Under the pieces are notes generated by a model, which saw only the letters and a program-made list of their open reading frames with translations, did no database searches and was not told the DNA's origin. A DNA stretch of 64,000 nt from Lachnospiraceae bacterium (GTDB lineage Bacteria > Bacillota > Clostridia > Lachnospirales > Lachnospiraceae): positions 1 to 64,000 of the forward strand of contig JAQUVX010000017.1 of assembly GCA_028693165.1 (NCBI GenBank), in the 5' to 3' direction. Positions 53,971-62,943 of the stretch are shown one piece after another; positions within the stretch are counted from its first letter, which is position 1; each line of letters begins with the position of its first letter. A program made the translations under genes and the position numbers.

Positions 53971-54663
53971 TTACTCCATAGAATTTAACAAATGCAGATG
54001 CATCAGATCCTTTGCTTTCTCGGCGTCATGGCTGGCGATTGCACGGCAGATTTTGTCGTGTGTAGATTGACGCGGCTTTTTCGTTAAACGCTTCTTGAAC
54101 GTCTCTTCGTCATAGCTGAACGATATGGACTGAATAATAATCGGCATCAACCGTTCCAATACCGGATTGTGACAGGTTCGGCAGAGCATGATATGAAATG
54201 CAAGATCTTTCTCATGCAGCTTCTGGATGATATCGGCGGAAGTGTCTGCGCCCTTGAGTGTTTCATCAAGCTTATTAATGTCCGCGGATAATTTTTCGAG
54301 TGTCCGGATCTCACTGTCACTGGCACGCAGTGCAGACATGGCGGAAACTTCGGGTTCAAAAATCAATCTGGTTTCATACAGATAATGATTGAGATCATCA
54401 ATATCAGCAAAGTTCAGTCCTAAAGGGTCGCTGGTCAGACCTGGAAGGCGGCACACGTAAGTGCCTTTTCCTCTTTGGATTTCGAGAGTGCCCTTCGAAA
54501 TAAGAGATTTGATGGCTTCACGCACTGTGGAGCGGCTTACTTCGTAGTGGATCATTAAATCCTGTTCGTTTGGTATCTGATCCCCTGGTTTTAAGTTTCC
54601 TTCTATGATTTGTGTCTCCAGATCATTAACAATTTTTGTTGACAATGTTTGTCCCTTTGCCAT
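53971..54663 (-). CDS. FadR-type GntR regulator (FCD domain)
   Basis: A 230-residue regulator. The winged helix is at about 1-75 (PNEQDLMIHYEVSRSTVREAIKSLISKGTLEIQRGKGTYV). The all-helical FCD ligand domain follows, with metal-type ligands suggested by ETRLIFEPE, HEKDLAFHIML and the HDAEKAKDLMHLHL end. FCD regulators usually sense small carboxylates or amino acids. It is divergent from the DcuC-MalY-TRAP cluster and is the likely regulator of it. GGAGTATCTCTC precedes the start; an extended -10 TGCTATACT lies upstream (54705-54697). Confidence 0.9.
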   Translation of the reverse strand: MAKGQTLSTKIVNDLETQIIEGNLKPGDQIPNEQDLMIHYEVSRSTVREAIKSLISKGTLEIQRGKGTYVCRLPGLTSDPLGLNFADIDDLNHYLYETRLIFEPEVSAMSALRASDSEIRTLEKLSADINKLDETLKGADTSADIIQKLHEKDLAFHIMLCRTCHNPVLERLMPIIIQSISFSYDEETFKKRLTKKPRQSTHDKICRAIASHDAEKAKDLMHLHLLNSME

Positions 54664-54696
54664 GAGAGATACTCCTTATTGATCGTTATTAGAAAT

Positions 54697-54705
54697 AGTA
54701 TAGCA
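54697..54705 (-). promoter_or_regulatory. Extended -10 promoter of the FadR-type gntR gene
   Basis: TGCTATACT on the minus strand, 34 bases before the gntR start; no good -35 box. An 11-base palindrome CACTTGAAGTG (54742-54752) lies upstream. Confidence 0.5.
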
Positions 54706-54835
54706 CAGAAGTATTATTTTGTGTGAGTAAAATTACCGCATCACTTGAAGTGCTATAAAAATACAACTGTTTTTTGGGCAATATGTATAGAAAAAGAAGA
54801 GGTAAAAGAAAAATTATAAATATTATAAATAAATA

Positions 54836-54889
54836 TTGACATCTTGAGTGATACATGGTACATTATATACATCAGACGTCAGACGACGT
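54836..54889 (+). promoter_or_regulatory. Promoter and candidate operator of the DcuC-MalY-TRAP cluster
   Basis: TTGACA (54836-54841), 17 bases, TACATT (54859-54864). Just after the start point, ACGTC (54876-54880) and GACGT (54885-54889) form an inverted repeat within a CAGACG-rich stretch. That is a reasonable place for the FadR-type protein to bind. Confidence 0.6.
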
Positions 54890-54934
54890 ACGACGGCCGC
54901 GTATTACTTACAATTTTATTCTAAGGAGGGTTTT

Positions 54935-56314
54935 ATGAGCGACATACTATTTGTTTTATTGACAGCGCTGTTTATTGGAATAGCAGCGATTATGATTGTG
55001 AGGAAGACAGATTCCAAGCTTACTTTTTTCTTCATAGGTACACTTGCATTGTTTACAGTAACATTGATTACTGGAAACTCGGTACTGGGTGAGGACACAA
55101 CCGGCAATATCTATGTTGATGTAATTGATGTGATCCGAATAAAGTTCGTAAGCCAGGTTAAGGGAACCGGTATCCGCCTGATGATTGTTGCTTCTTATGT
55201 TTCGCTGATGACACATATCAAGGCATCAAAGGTGTTGGCAGCGGCCGTTGCAAAAGTTCTTGTGAAGCTGAGAAAACCATATATGATTCTTGGTGGTGCT
55301 TTTATTGCAGGATGTATTCTTAAGATTTTTATTACGAGCCAGGTGTCTCTTGGACTTTTGTTTATGGCAACTATTTTCCCGATTCTGATCTCTTTGGGTG
55401 TAAGTAAGTTAAGTGCTACCGTTGTTCTGATCGCGATTGGTATGATGGACTGGGGGCCAAACGACAGTTCCGCCATCTTTGGAGCTACCGACGTCTTAGG
55501 CGTTACCCCGATGGAGTTTTTCCTGAACTATGAAATTTATGTATGTGTGGCGGTTATAGTTGTTATGGCGATTTTCTATGCAGTATATTTTAAGTACATG
55601 GATAAGAAGGAGTTTGGAGAGAGCGCTGCGACTCAGACGATTGATGCATCGTCCTTCTCGCCAAGGGATTATGGAGTGCCGTTGTTCTATGGATTCTTCC
55701 CTTTGATTCCATTGATCCTTGTAATTGCAGGCAATATTACTTCGGTTAATTTTGATATTATCACAGCAAACGTAATCGGCTTTTTCATAGTGTTTATCTG
55801 TGAGCTGATCGTAAATAAGAACGTTCAGATTTTGGGTGACCACTTGAAAAATGTTTTTGAGTGGATGGGTAAATTCTTTACGAATGTTGTGGTTTTGATG
55901 GTTGCAGCAGCCGTATTTGCAGAAGCAATCAAACAGCTTAAGGGGATTGATATTATCACAGGATGGATTTCACATATGACGGGCGCGACCTTGATCGCAA
56001 TGGTTATGCTTAGTGTTCTGATTCTTGCGACTGCAATTTTGACAGGAAGTGGACAGGCACCATGGATGGCATTTGGTCCATTGACGCCAAATATTGCAAG
56101 TGTTCTTGGAATCAACACGGCGGCACTCGCTATTCCAATGCACTTGACAGGCGGTATTGCAAGATGCTGCTCGCCATTCTGTGCAGGCGTTATTGCGATC
56201 AGTGGTGTGGCTGAGGTGGAGATTGGCGACGTTGTAAAGCGTAATATTGTACCAATGTTGGTTGCATATGTGACACAGCTTGTTGCCACCTATATCATTT
56301 TTGTAATCATGTAA
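54935..56314 (+). CDS. DcuC family C4-dicarboxylate carrier
   Basis: A 459-residue membrane protein with about 12 helices, matching the anaerobic C4-dicarboxylate carrier DcuC family (IGMMDWGPNDSSAIFGATDVLGV, ILTGSGQAPWMAFGPL, ARCCSPFCAGVIAISG). E. coli DcuC exports succinate, but relatives move other acids or amino acids. ATG 54935 follows CTAAGGAGGG; the frame is open upstream only through the leader. First gene of a cluster with a C-S lyase and a TRAP-TAXI system, under the divergent FadR-type regulator. Confidence 0.87.
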   Translation: MSDILFVLLTALFIGIAAIMIVRKTDSKLTFFFIGTLALFTVTLITGNSVLGEDTTGNIYVDVIDVIRIKFVSQVKGTGIRLMIVASYVSLMTHIKASKVLAAAVAKVLVKLRKPYMILGGAFIAGCILKIFITSQVSLGLLFMATIFPILISLGVSKLSATVVLIAIGMMDWGPNDSSAIFGATDVLGVTPMEFFLNYEIYVCVAVIVVMAIFYAVYFKYMDKKEFGESAATQTIDASSFSPRDYGVPLFYGFFPLIPLILVIAGNITSVNFDIITANVIGFFIVFICELIVNKNVQILGDHLKNVFEWMGKFFTNVVVLMVAAAVFAEAIKQLKGIDIITGWISHMTGATLIAMVMLSVLILATAILTGSGQAPWMAFGPLTPNIASVLGINTAALAIPMHLTGGIARCCSPFCAGVIAISGVAEVEIGDVVKRNIVPMLVAYVTQLVATYIIFVIM

Positions 56315-56345
56315 CCAGATTGGTTAAAAGACAGGAGAAGAAAAG

Positions 56346-57515
56346 ATGAAACATAATTTTGATGAAATTATCGATAGAAGAGTATCAGAATGTAAAAAAT
56401 ATGAGCCGGCTTATCCGAAGGATGTTATTCCGATGTGGATTGCAGATACTGATTTTGCAGTGCCGGATGAAATTGCAAATGCGATTGCGGAAAGAGCAAA
56501 GCATCCCTGTTACGGATATCCGGTGGAAAGCTTTGAATTTGAGAAATCAGCAGCAGGATGGGAAAAAAAGCGGTTTGGCTGGGACGTGAAACCAGAGTGG
56601 GTAAAATATTCAAATGGTGTGCTGCCATTCTTTGTATATGCAATTCGCGCATTTGCGTATCCGGGAGATAAAGTGTTATTTCAGTCGCCTGTGTACCCGC
56701 CATTTTATGCAATCACAAGAAACAATGGCTGCCATATTGTCACCAATCCGCTTGTTCAGGATGAAGATGGCAAGTATCAGATTGATTTCGAAGATCTCGA
56801 AGACAAATTGAAAGATCCGAGAGTGAAGCTCTTCTTCCTTTGCAACCCGCATAATCCGGTGATGAGATCCTATTCATTGGAGGAACTGACAAAAATCGGG
56901 GATTTGTGTTTGAAGCATCATGTTCTGGTTATATCAGATGAAATTCATTGTGATCTGGTATATAAAGGTCACAAACATATTCCATTTGCATCTATTTCAG
57001 AGAAATTTGCAGATAATAGTATGGTGCTGATCAACCCAAGTAAAACGTTCAATATTGCCGGATTCAGAACAGGCGCCGCGATTATTCCGAATGAACAGTT
57101 GCGGAATAAAATCCAGACAATGATAGAAGATAATAAGAACTACGGACGCACCATCTTCGGTATGCTTTCCTTTATCACAGCCTACAATGAGTGTGAATAT
57201 TATGCAGATGAGATGATCGAGTATCTGGAGGAAAATCAGCAATATACAGTTGATTTTATAAAGGAGCGCATCCCAAGAATCAAGCTGGCAGATCCGGAGG
57301 CAACCTATTTGTTATGGTTAGACTGCAGAGATCTGAAGCTGAGCCAGCCGGAGCTGACAAAGTTCTTCTTTGAGAAGGCGAAGCTGGGACTGAATGACGG
57401 GTCGACCTTTGGCAGTGAGGGAATTGGATTCATGAGAATGAATATTGCATGCCCGAAAGCAACGCTTGTTGAGGCTTTGAACAGACTCGAAAAAGCGGTG
57501 AACGAATTGAATTAA
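56346..57515 (+). CDS. MalY/PatB family PLP-dependent C-S lyase
   Basis: A 389-residue fold-type I PLP enzyme of the MalY/PatB group, usually cystathionine beta-lyases. The PLP lysine is Lys233 in NPSKTFNIAGFR; Asp198 (VISDEIHCDL) contacts the pyridine N; Asn170 lies in CNPHNPV. It releases pyruvate, ammonia and a thiol from cysteine conjugates or cystathionine. Between two carriers and co-directional, it probably degrades a compound that one of them brings in. CAGGAGAAGAAAAG precedes the start. A terminator-like hairpin follows. Confidence 0.9.
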   Translation: MKHNFDEIIDRRVSECKKYEPAYPKDVIPMWIADTDFAVPDEIANAIAERAKHPCYGYPVESFEFEKSAAGWEKKRFGWDVKPEWVKYSNGVLPFFVYAIRAFAYPGDKVLFQSPVYPPFYAITRNNGCHIVTNPLVQDEDGKYQIDFEDLEDKLKDPRVKLFFLCNPHNPVMRSYSLEELTKIGDLCLKHHVLVISDEIHCDLVYKGHKHIPFASISEKFADNSMVLINPSKTFNIAGFRTGAAIIPNEQLRNKIQTMIEDNKNYGRTIFGMLSFITAYNECEYYADEMIEYLEENQQYTVDFIKERIPRIKLADPEATYLLWLDCRDLKLSQPELTKFFFEKAKLGLNDGSTFGSEGIGFMRMNIACPKATLVEALNRLEKAVNELN

Positions 57516-57526
57516 ACGTGTGATGT

Positions 57527-57577
57527 AAAGGGCATATATGCTTAAACGGTCTTGAGGACGTTAGCAGTATGCCCTTT
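57527..57577 (+). terminator. Hairpin between the C-S lyase and TAXI genes
   Basis: AAAGGGCATA (57527-57536) pairs with TATGCCCTTT (57568-57577); inner bases also pair (GCTTAAACG with CGTTAGC). Followed by CTATTTTAT. Probably a partial terminator. Confidence 0.75.
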
Positions 57578-57602
57578 CTATTTTATACGGACAGGAGTGA
57601 GT

Positions 57603-58598
57603 ATGAAGATAAGGATCGATTCAAATTGGATTTATATAATACTGCTTACCGCGTTAATTGGCGTTTCCGTATCCAATAATACGGCAGTCAGTCTAAGCGG
57701 ATATTCCACAGACAATCTTTCGATCGTTTCGGGCAACAGTGGAGGAACTTATTACTACATCGCTGCCGGCCAGGCAAAAATTCTCTCAGATACGATCAAC
57801 GGACTGCAGGTAACAACACAGTCAACCAGTGGTTCACCTACAGAAAATATGACACTTGTCGAGCAGAACCCTTCAACCCTTGGTATTGTGACTGTGGATG
57901 GATTTTATTATGCACAGCAGGGAGATAAGGAGCGCGGTTTCGACCATCCGATTCCGGGACTTCGCGCTATTTTAGTAGGACATACCGCATATCTTTACGG
58001 TTTGTCACTTGCAGACTCCGGGATTGCCACGTATGAGGATATGGTTGGAAAACGCATCTCGGTACCGCCTGTAGGTAGTACCACATATTATATGGCACTG
58101 GCTATTATAAATGCGTATGGAGGAAATGAAGCTAATTCCAAGATCATTCCCATGTCTTCCAGCGAGCAGGCGGATGCATTGAAGGACGGAACTGTGGATG
58201 TTGCATTTATGGCCGGAGGAATTCCACAGGCAACGGTTACGGATCTGGATTATGCAGTCAACTTAAAGTTCTTGTCTCTTGATAACGCTATGATTGCTAA
58301 TTTGGAGGCGGAATATCCATTTTGGAAAAGCAGAAGTATTAAGGCAAAAACATATTCGAAACAATCAGAAGACATGCATTGTCTGACTGTGAATACGTTA
58401 TTGGCCTGCAATGAAGCGCTGGATGCTGATGTCGTGTATGAAATCACGAAAGTTTTGAATGAAAAGGTGGATGAGCTTGCCGGGATTCATTCCAGCGGAA
58501 AAGAGTGGAACAGAGAGACAACCGAAGAGTATCTGGATAATGATTTCCTGATATTTCACGAGGGTGCAAAGCGGTATTATGATGAAGTACGGAAGTAG
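57603..58598 (+). CDS. TAXI family TRAP substrate-binding protein
   Basis: A 331-residue binding protein of the TRAP-associated extracytoplasmic (TAXI) type: SIVSGNSGGTYYYIAAGQAKIL (about 40-61), then VGKRISVPPVGSTTYYMALAI and AFMAGGIPQATV. The N-terminus has a hydrophobic helix (WIYIILLTALIGVSV, about 9-23) but no lipobox Cys, so it is either secreted or anchored by an uncleaved helix. ATG 57603 has CAGGAGTGA. The permease gene starts 14 bases after its stop. Confidence 0.88.
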   Translation: MKIRIDSNWIYIILLTALIGVSVSNNTAVSLSGYSTDNLSIVSGNSGGTYYYIAAGQAKILSDTINGLQVTTQSTSGSPTENMTLVEQNPSTLGIVTVDGFYYAQQGDKERGFDHPIPGLRAILVGHTAYLYGLSLADSGIATYEDMVGKRISVPPVGSTTYYMALAIINAYGGNEANSKIIPMSSSEQADALKDGTVDVAFMAGGIPQATVTDLDYAVNLKFLSLDNAMIANLEAEYPFWKSRSIKAKTYSKQSEDMHCLTVNTLLACNEALDADVVYEITKVLNEKVDELAGIHSSGKEWNRETTEEYLDNDFLIFHEGAKRYYDEVRK

Positions 58599-58612
58599 AT
58601 CGGAGAAGTACG

Positions 58613-60481
58613 ATGGGAAAATATAGTAATGGCATTGATAAGATCATTCGTATTAGCTGCATAACTCTGACCGTGATTCAGTTAGTCAGTTATATATCCG
58701 GAATTTTCCCGGCAATGCAGCAGAGAAGTATTTTTCTTGGCTTTATTCTGGAAATTGCCCTTTTAATGATGATTCAGGAAAAGTTAAAAAATCATGTACT
58801 CGATTTGTTTGGGATCATGCTTTTGATTGGTTCGGTTGCTGCTACAGCCTATGTGTTTTTTAACTGGGAAACGATGTCGTATCGCGTAGTTTCGCCGGGG
58901 AGACTGGATCTGATCATGGGATTTTTTATAATCGCCAGTGTCATATACTGCGCAAATAAGCGTCTTGGACTTGCTCTGCCTCTGGTTGCGATGGCTTTTA
59001 TCTTTTATGCTTTACTTGGTAGTCAGATTCCGGGAAATCTGAAAACAAGTTCTTTTACAATTCAAAGAATTGTAGCAACTTTGACCATGGAAACATCAGG
59101 AATCTTTGGAACGATTCTGGGAACGGCATCCAAACAGATTTTTGTATTTATGATTTTTGGGAGTTTTCTGGAGCTTTCTGGCGCAACTCAGTTCTTTTTG
59201 GAGTATGTCGGTGCCCTGCTTGGTGGACTCAAAGGAAGCGGCGCAAAGGCTAACATTATGGCTGGTATTTTATTTGGAACAGTATCGGGCAGTGCTGTGG
59301 CAAATGTTATGGCCGTTGGGCCGATGACGATTCCAATGATGAAACGGGATGGCTTTGATGATGAATTCTGCGGAATTGTATCTGCCATTTCAGGAACAGG
59401 AGGCCAACTGATGCCGCCTGTTATGGGAACTGCTGCATTTATTATGGCAGAGACTTTGTCTGTGTCATATGGAGAGGTAATAAAAGCCGCTCTGTTGCCA
59501 GGTATTCTGTTCTATATGGCGTTGTGGATTGCTACGGACTGCAGATTAAACCATTTGGGCATCCGGTCAAAGTTAGAGAAGAAAAACAGCTTCAAAATTC
59601 TGAAAAAAGGCTGGTTTTATTTTGTGCCACTCATTTTCTTGATTTTGACAATTACGGTAATGAGATGGTCACCGTTGAAGGCGGGAATGTGGTCTACTGC
59701 ATTGGTCGTAATTGTTTCACAGCTTAACCCGGAAAAACGGATGAATCTCAGAATGATTGCCAAGGCACTGGAGAATTCGGCCAGAGGAGCAATTACTGTG
59801 AGTATAGCCTGTGCGGTTGCCGGAATTATCGTCGGAATCCTGTCTATTACAGGCCTGGGTCTAAAGTTTTCAACGATATTGCTTGCAATTTCAGGTGGAC
59901 ATAAGCTGTTTCTGATGGTACTTACTATGCTTGCAGGTCTTGTGCTCGGCATGGGTATGACGACAACCTCAGTTTACATTGTGTTGAGCGTGCTGGTGGC
60001 ACCCGCATTGGTTGAATTTGGGATTTATCCGATTGCAGCGCATCTGTTTGTGTTTTATTTTGGTATCCTTTCCTGCATTACGCCACCGGTTGCAACCGCT
60101 GTATTTGCATCCGCAAGTCTTTTGGATGTGAGTCCGGTGAAGCTTGGAATCAGTACTACGAAATATGCGATTCCAATTTATATTATTCCATTTCTATTCG
60201 TGTTGAATCCAGCCCTGTTGATGCTGGAGGGCAGTGCGATCGGTGTTGTGGCTGCGCTGCTGTTATGCGGACTGACGATTATAGCACTCAGCAGCAGTGT
60301 GGAAGGATTTTTTTGCAGCAGCTATACGAAGGTGGAGCGGGTGGTATTGTTTGCAATGGCAATGTGTGAATGCAGCCAGCTTGTTTCATTGAAGATTATT
60401 TCAAACAGTGTGATTGTATTGATTCTGCTGAAAAATTATTTGAGCGAAAAACGTGCACGGACTATGGCGAGTGAATTGTGA
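58613..60481 (+). CDS. TRAP transporter fused permease (TAXI type)
   Basis: A 622-residue membrane protein combining DctQ-like and DctM-like parts, as usual for TAXI systems. The DctM core has TASKQIFVFMIFGSFLELSGATQFFLEYVGALLGG, GTVSGSAVANVMAVGPMTIPMMKRDGFDDEF, and a repeat half with GMGMTTTSVYIVLSVLVAPALVE and the C-terminal ITPPVATAVFASA. With the upstream binding protein it forms a complete importer, typically for glutamate or other organic acids. Start follows GATCGGAGAAGTACG. Last gene of the AT-richer cluster. Confidence 0.9.
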   Translation: MGKYSNGIDKIIRISCITLTVIQLVSYISGIFPAMQQRSIFLGFILEIALLMMIQEKLKNHVLDLFGIMLLIGSVAATAYVFFNWETMSYRVVSPGRLDLIMGFFIIASVIYCANKRLGLALPLVAMAFIFYALLGSQIPGNLKTSSFTIQRIVATLTMETSGIFGTILGTASKQIFVFMIFGSFLELSGATQFFLEYVGALLGGLKGSGAKANIMAGILFGTVSGSAVANVMAVGPMTIPMMKRDGFDDEFCGIVSAISGTGGQLMPPVMGTAAFIMAETLSVSYGEVIKAALLPGILFYMALWIATDCRLNHLGIRSKLEKKNSFKILKKGWFYFVPLIFLILTITVMRWSPLKAGMWSTALVVIVSQLNPEKRMNLRMIAKALENSARGAITVSIACAVAGIIVGILSITGLGLKFSTILLAISGGHKLFLMVLTMLAGLVLGMGMTTTSVYIVLSVLVAPALVEFGIYPIAAHLFVFYFGILSCITPPVATAVFASASLLDVSPVKLGISTTKYAIPIYIIPFLFVLNPALLMLEGSAIGVVAALLLCGLTIIALSSSVEGFFCSSYTKVERVVLFAMAMCECSQLVSLKIISNSVIVLILLKNYLSEKRARTMASEL

Positions 60482-60640
60482 AAGGAGTTGACAAGGAATT
60501 ACCGGAATGGTATTCTGTATGTACTCACTTCCAGTGAGATCAATGACGTAGTTCGGGATGGCAGGGCAGTTCGATCAGCGGGCAACAGTGTTAGAGAACA
60601 GACCATCGTAAGATAAAGATAGATACAAGGATGAGATACG

Positions 60641-60670
60641 GGGCGCGTGGATGATTACCATGCGCCCTTT
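60641..60670 (+). terminator. Terminator after the TRAP-TAXI cluster
   Basis: GGGCGCGTGG (60641-60650) pairs with CCATGCGCCC (60658-60667), then TTT. Between the permease stop and this hairpin (60478-60610), an open stretch beginning GTG AAA GGA GTT encodes a 19-residue fragment (VKGVDKELPEWYSVCTHFQ), perhaps a decayed gene. Confidence 0.75.
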
Positions 60671-60724
60671 CCAGATAAGGTGGATAGGATCGTAGAATCG
60701 TTTTAAGGAGGATAAGAGGCAAGC

Positions 60725-61282
60725 GTGAAGGAATTGTTGATATGTGTTTTGGAGGACCTCTTGAATACCGTAACATTTACGGGGATCGCAACGGGACTGT
60801 CCTTGGCGGTGTTCTTATTGGAATGGACATATAATCGGATCGTGGAGAAGCGGAGTACCAAATGGCAGATGTTTAAGTGGCCGTTATTGGTGTTTTATCT
60901 TGTTATGGTGTTGCAGATCGCATTTTTCTCAAGGGAACCGGGGTCGCGGGACAGCATAGATCTGCAGCTGCTTGGTACCTGGGGAACGACGGCACAGGCA
61001 CACGCATGGGTAATTGAGAACGTGCTGATGTTTGTACCGTTTGGTGTGCTGGTACCGGTTTGCGTGAAATATGCACGGAAGCTGCCGATGACGGTATTGC
61101 TGGCTTTGGTGTGCAGTGCAGGACTGGAATATGCACAGTTTTTGACGCAGCGGGGACATTGTCAGTTGGATGATGTTGTGATGAATGTGGTTGGCGGGAT
61201 CATTGGATGGATCTTGTGGCGGGGAGGGAGAATCTGGGTTGGCACTGGTGACGCAGGTTCAAAGTGGAGAAGTAACATTTGA
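60725..61282 (+). CDS. VanZ-like family membrane protein
   Basis: A 185-residue protein with about four membrane helices and the VanZ block: ENVLMFVPFGVLVPV (about 98-112), then GLEYAQFLTQRGHCQLDDVVMNVVGGIIGW. VanZ gives low-level teicoplanin resistance in enterococci; most homologues have no known role. Start GTG 60725 has AAGGAGG about 9 bases ahead. Isolated, with no vancomycin-resistance genes nearby. Confidence 0.8.
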   Translation: MKELLICVLEDLLNTVTFTGIATGLSLAVFLLEWTYNRIVEKRSTKWQMFKWPLLVFYLVMVLQIAFFSREPGSRDSIDLQLLGTWGTTAQAHAWVIENVLMFVPFGVLVPVCVKYARKLPMTVLLALVCSAGLEYAQFLTQRGHCQLDDVVMNVVGGIIGWILWRGGRIWVGTGDAGSKWRSNI

Positions 61283-61378
61283 ATGAAAGTATTGCATTCG
61301 GAAATGCTGTCTGGGAACATGGTTCGAAAATGGTTTTGTGACGATATGGATTATGTGAGATGACCAGCAATAAAATAT

Positions 61379-61407
61379 TTGCAAATTTGCCCGAAGTAGT
61401 ATATACT
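61379..61407 (+). promoter_or_regulatory. Promoter of the SEC-C protein gene
   Basis: TTGCAA (61379-61384), 17 bases, TATACT (61402-61407). Confidence 0.75.
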
Positions 61408-61470
61408 ATGTAGGAATATGCGTAACAGAAGATTTACGCAGGAGAACAAAGCAAAGGAAGGGTACGTGTT

Positions 61471-61980
61471 ATGGCATTATTGGAGACATGGAGAAACCTT
61501 GCATATGGCAATGGTTTGGATGATAAACAGAAAGAGAATCTGTGGAACGGTTATTTTACGATCGAGAAGGGAATTTATGAGCAGATTCTGGCGAATCCGA
61601 CTGAGGTGATCAGCGGAACGGTGAAAGAACTGGCTGAGAAGTACAGCACGGAAGTGATGGTCATGACCGGCTTCCTGGACGGCATCAACGAGAGCCTGAA
61701 GGGGTATGAGAACCCGATCGAGACCATGGAAGAGGATACCGAAGTTAAGATCGAGATCGATCCGGAGAAGCTGTACTACAACATGGTTGAGGCGAAGGCT
61801 GCATGGCTGTATGAGCTTCCGCAGTGGGATGCAATCCTGAGCGAGGAGAAGCGCAAAGAGCTGTACAAGACCCAGAAGGCTTCCGGTACGATCCGCAAGG
61901 AGAAAAAGATTGGAAGAAATGATCCGTGTCCATGCGGCAGCGGCAAGAAATATAAGAAGTGCTGCGGTAAGAATGCATAA
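61471..61980 (+). CDS. SEC-C zinc-binding motif protein
   Basis: A 169-residue protein ending in the SEC-C motif [20 protein letters not shown] (about 147-166), the zinc finger also found at the SecA C-terminus, where it contacts SecB or the ribosome. The preceding 140 residues are helical and acidic and not recognised. AAAGGAAGGG lies about 11 bases before ATG 61471. Possibly a ribosome-associated factor; no firm function. Confidence 0.82.
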   Translation: MALLETWRNLAYGNGLDDKQKENLWNGYFTIEKGIYEQILANPTEVISGTVKELAEKYSTEVMVMTGFLDGINESLKGYENPIETMEEDTEVKIEIDPEKLYYNMVEAKAAWLYELPQWDAILSEEKRKELYKTQKASGTIRKEKKIGRNDPCPCGSGKKYKKCCGKNA

Positions 61981-61997
61981 GCTACAGCGATGAAAAG

Positions 61998-62041
61998 AAG
62001 AGCAGGGACAAACTGGCCGCGGCCGGGATGCGCCTGCTCTT
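61998..62041 (+). terminator. Stem-loop after the SEC-C gene
   Basis: AAGAGCAGG (61998-62006) pairs with CCTGCTCTT (62033-62041), with an inner GGCCGCGGCC. Only a short T-run follows, so termination is likely partial. Confidence 0.5.
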
Positions 62042-62072
62042 GTTGAATGTGGAAGGAAGGGATCGGCAGAAG

Positions 62073-62846
62073 ATGGATGCATATACAGGATTTGCGGCAG
62101 TATACGACATGTTTATGGACAATATCCCCTATGAGGAGTGGAGCCGGTATCTGATTGGCCTGCTTGAGGAGCATGACGTGAAGGACGGCCTGGTGCTGGA
62201 TCTGGGCTGCGGCACCGGTACGCTGACGCGGCTTTTGGCGGCGCGGGGTTATGATATGATCGGTGTGGATCTGTCGGAGGAGATGCTTGAGATTGCCAGA
62301 GAAAAGCAGGTGGAGCAGCCGGACGGGATTTTGTATTTGCAGCAGGACATGCGGGAGTTTGAGCTGTATGGGACGGTGCGGGCCATTGTCAGCATCTGCG
62401 ATTCCATGAATTATCTGGAGAATTGTGAAGATCTGGTGCAGGTGTTTAAGCTGGCGAACAATTATCTGGACCCGGGCGGAATCCTGATCTTTGACTTAAA
62501 TACCATGTACAAATACCGGGAACTGCTGGGCGAGCGGACGATTGCGGAGAACCGGGACGAGGGAAGCTTCATCTGGGAAAATTATTTCGATGAGGAGGAG
62601 CGGGTCAATGAATATGATCTGACGCTTTTTATTCGGGAACAAGATGGGCGTTACCGCAAGTATGAGGAGACGCATTATCAGACGGCCTTTGAGCTTGACG
62701 AGGTGAAGGATGCCTTGGCTGAGGCCGGCATGGAACTGCTTGTGGTCTATGATGCGTTTACGAAGGAGCCGCCGCGGGAGGACAGCGAGCGGGTGTACTT
62801 TATCGCGCGGGAGCAGGGCAAGGAACGAGCAGGGCTAGACCGATAA
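62073..62846 (+). CDS. Class I SAM-dependent methyltransferase
   Basis: A 257-residue methyltransferase. Motif I VLDLGCGTGTLTRLLA (about 40-55) and the acidic end of strand 2 (MIGVDLSEEML) bind SAM; post-I QQDMREF follows. The N-terminus DAYTGFAAVYDMFMDNIPYEEW is typical of the YodH/UbiE-like small-molecule group. ATG 62073 has GGAAGGGA upstream; an ATG at 62028 would start inside the hairpin. Substrate unknown. Upstream of hslO, probably one transcript. Confidence 0.87.
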   Translation: MDAYTGFAAVYDMFMDNIPYEEWSRYLIGLLEEHDVKDGLVLDLGCGTGTLTRLLAARGYDMIGVDLSEEMLEIAREKQVEQPDGILYLQQDMREFELYGTVRAIVSICDSMNYLENCEDLVQVFKLANNYLDPGGILIFDLNTMYKYRELLGERTIAENRDEGSFIWENYFDEEERVNEYDLTLFIREQDGRYRKYEETHYQTAFELDEVKDALAEAGMELLVVYDAFTKEPPREDSERVYFIAREQGKERAGLDR

Positions 62847-62943
62847 GATTTGGCAGCTAAAAAAGAGACTGTTGGAAACAGGATATGGCGGGACTCACGG
62901 TCAGAGTGTATCGTGGGATTGCCGATGAATCAGGAGGAAAAAG

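Noticed and set aside
60725-61282. Glycopeptide resistance determinant
   Set aside because: Only a VanZ-like membrane protein is present; no vanHAX or vanRS genes are nearby.
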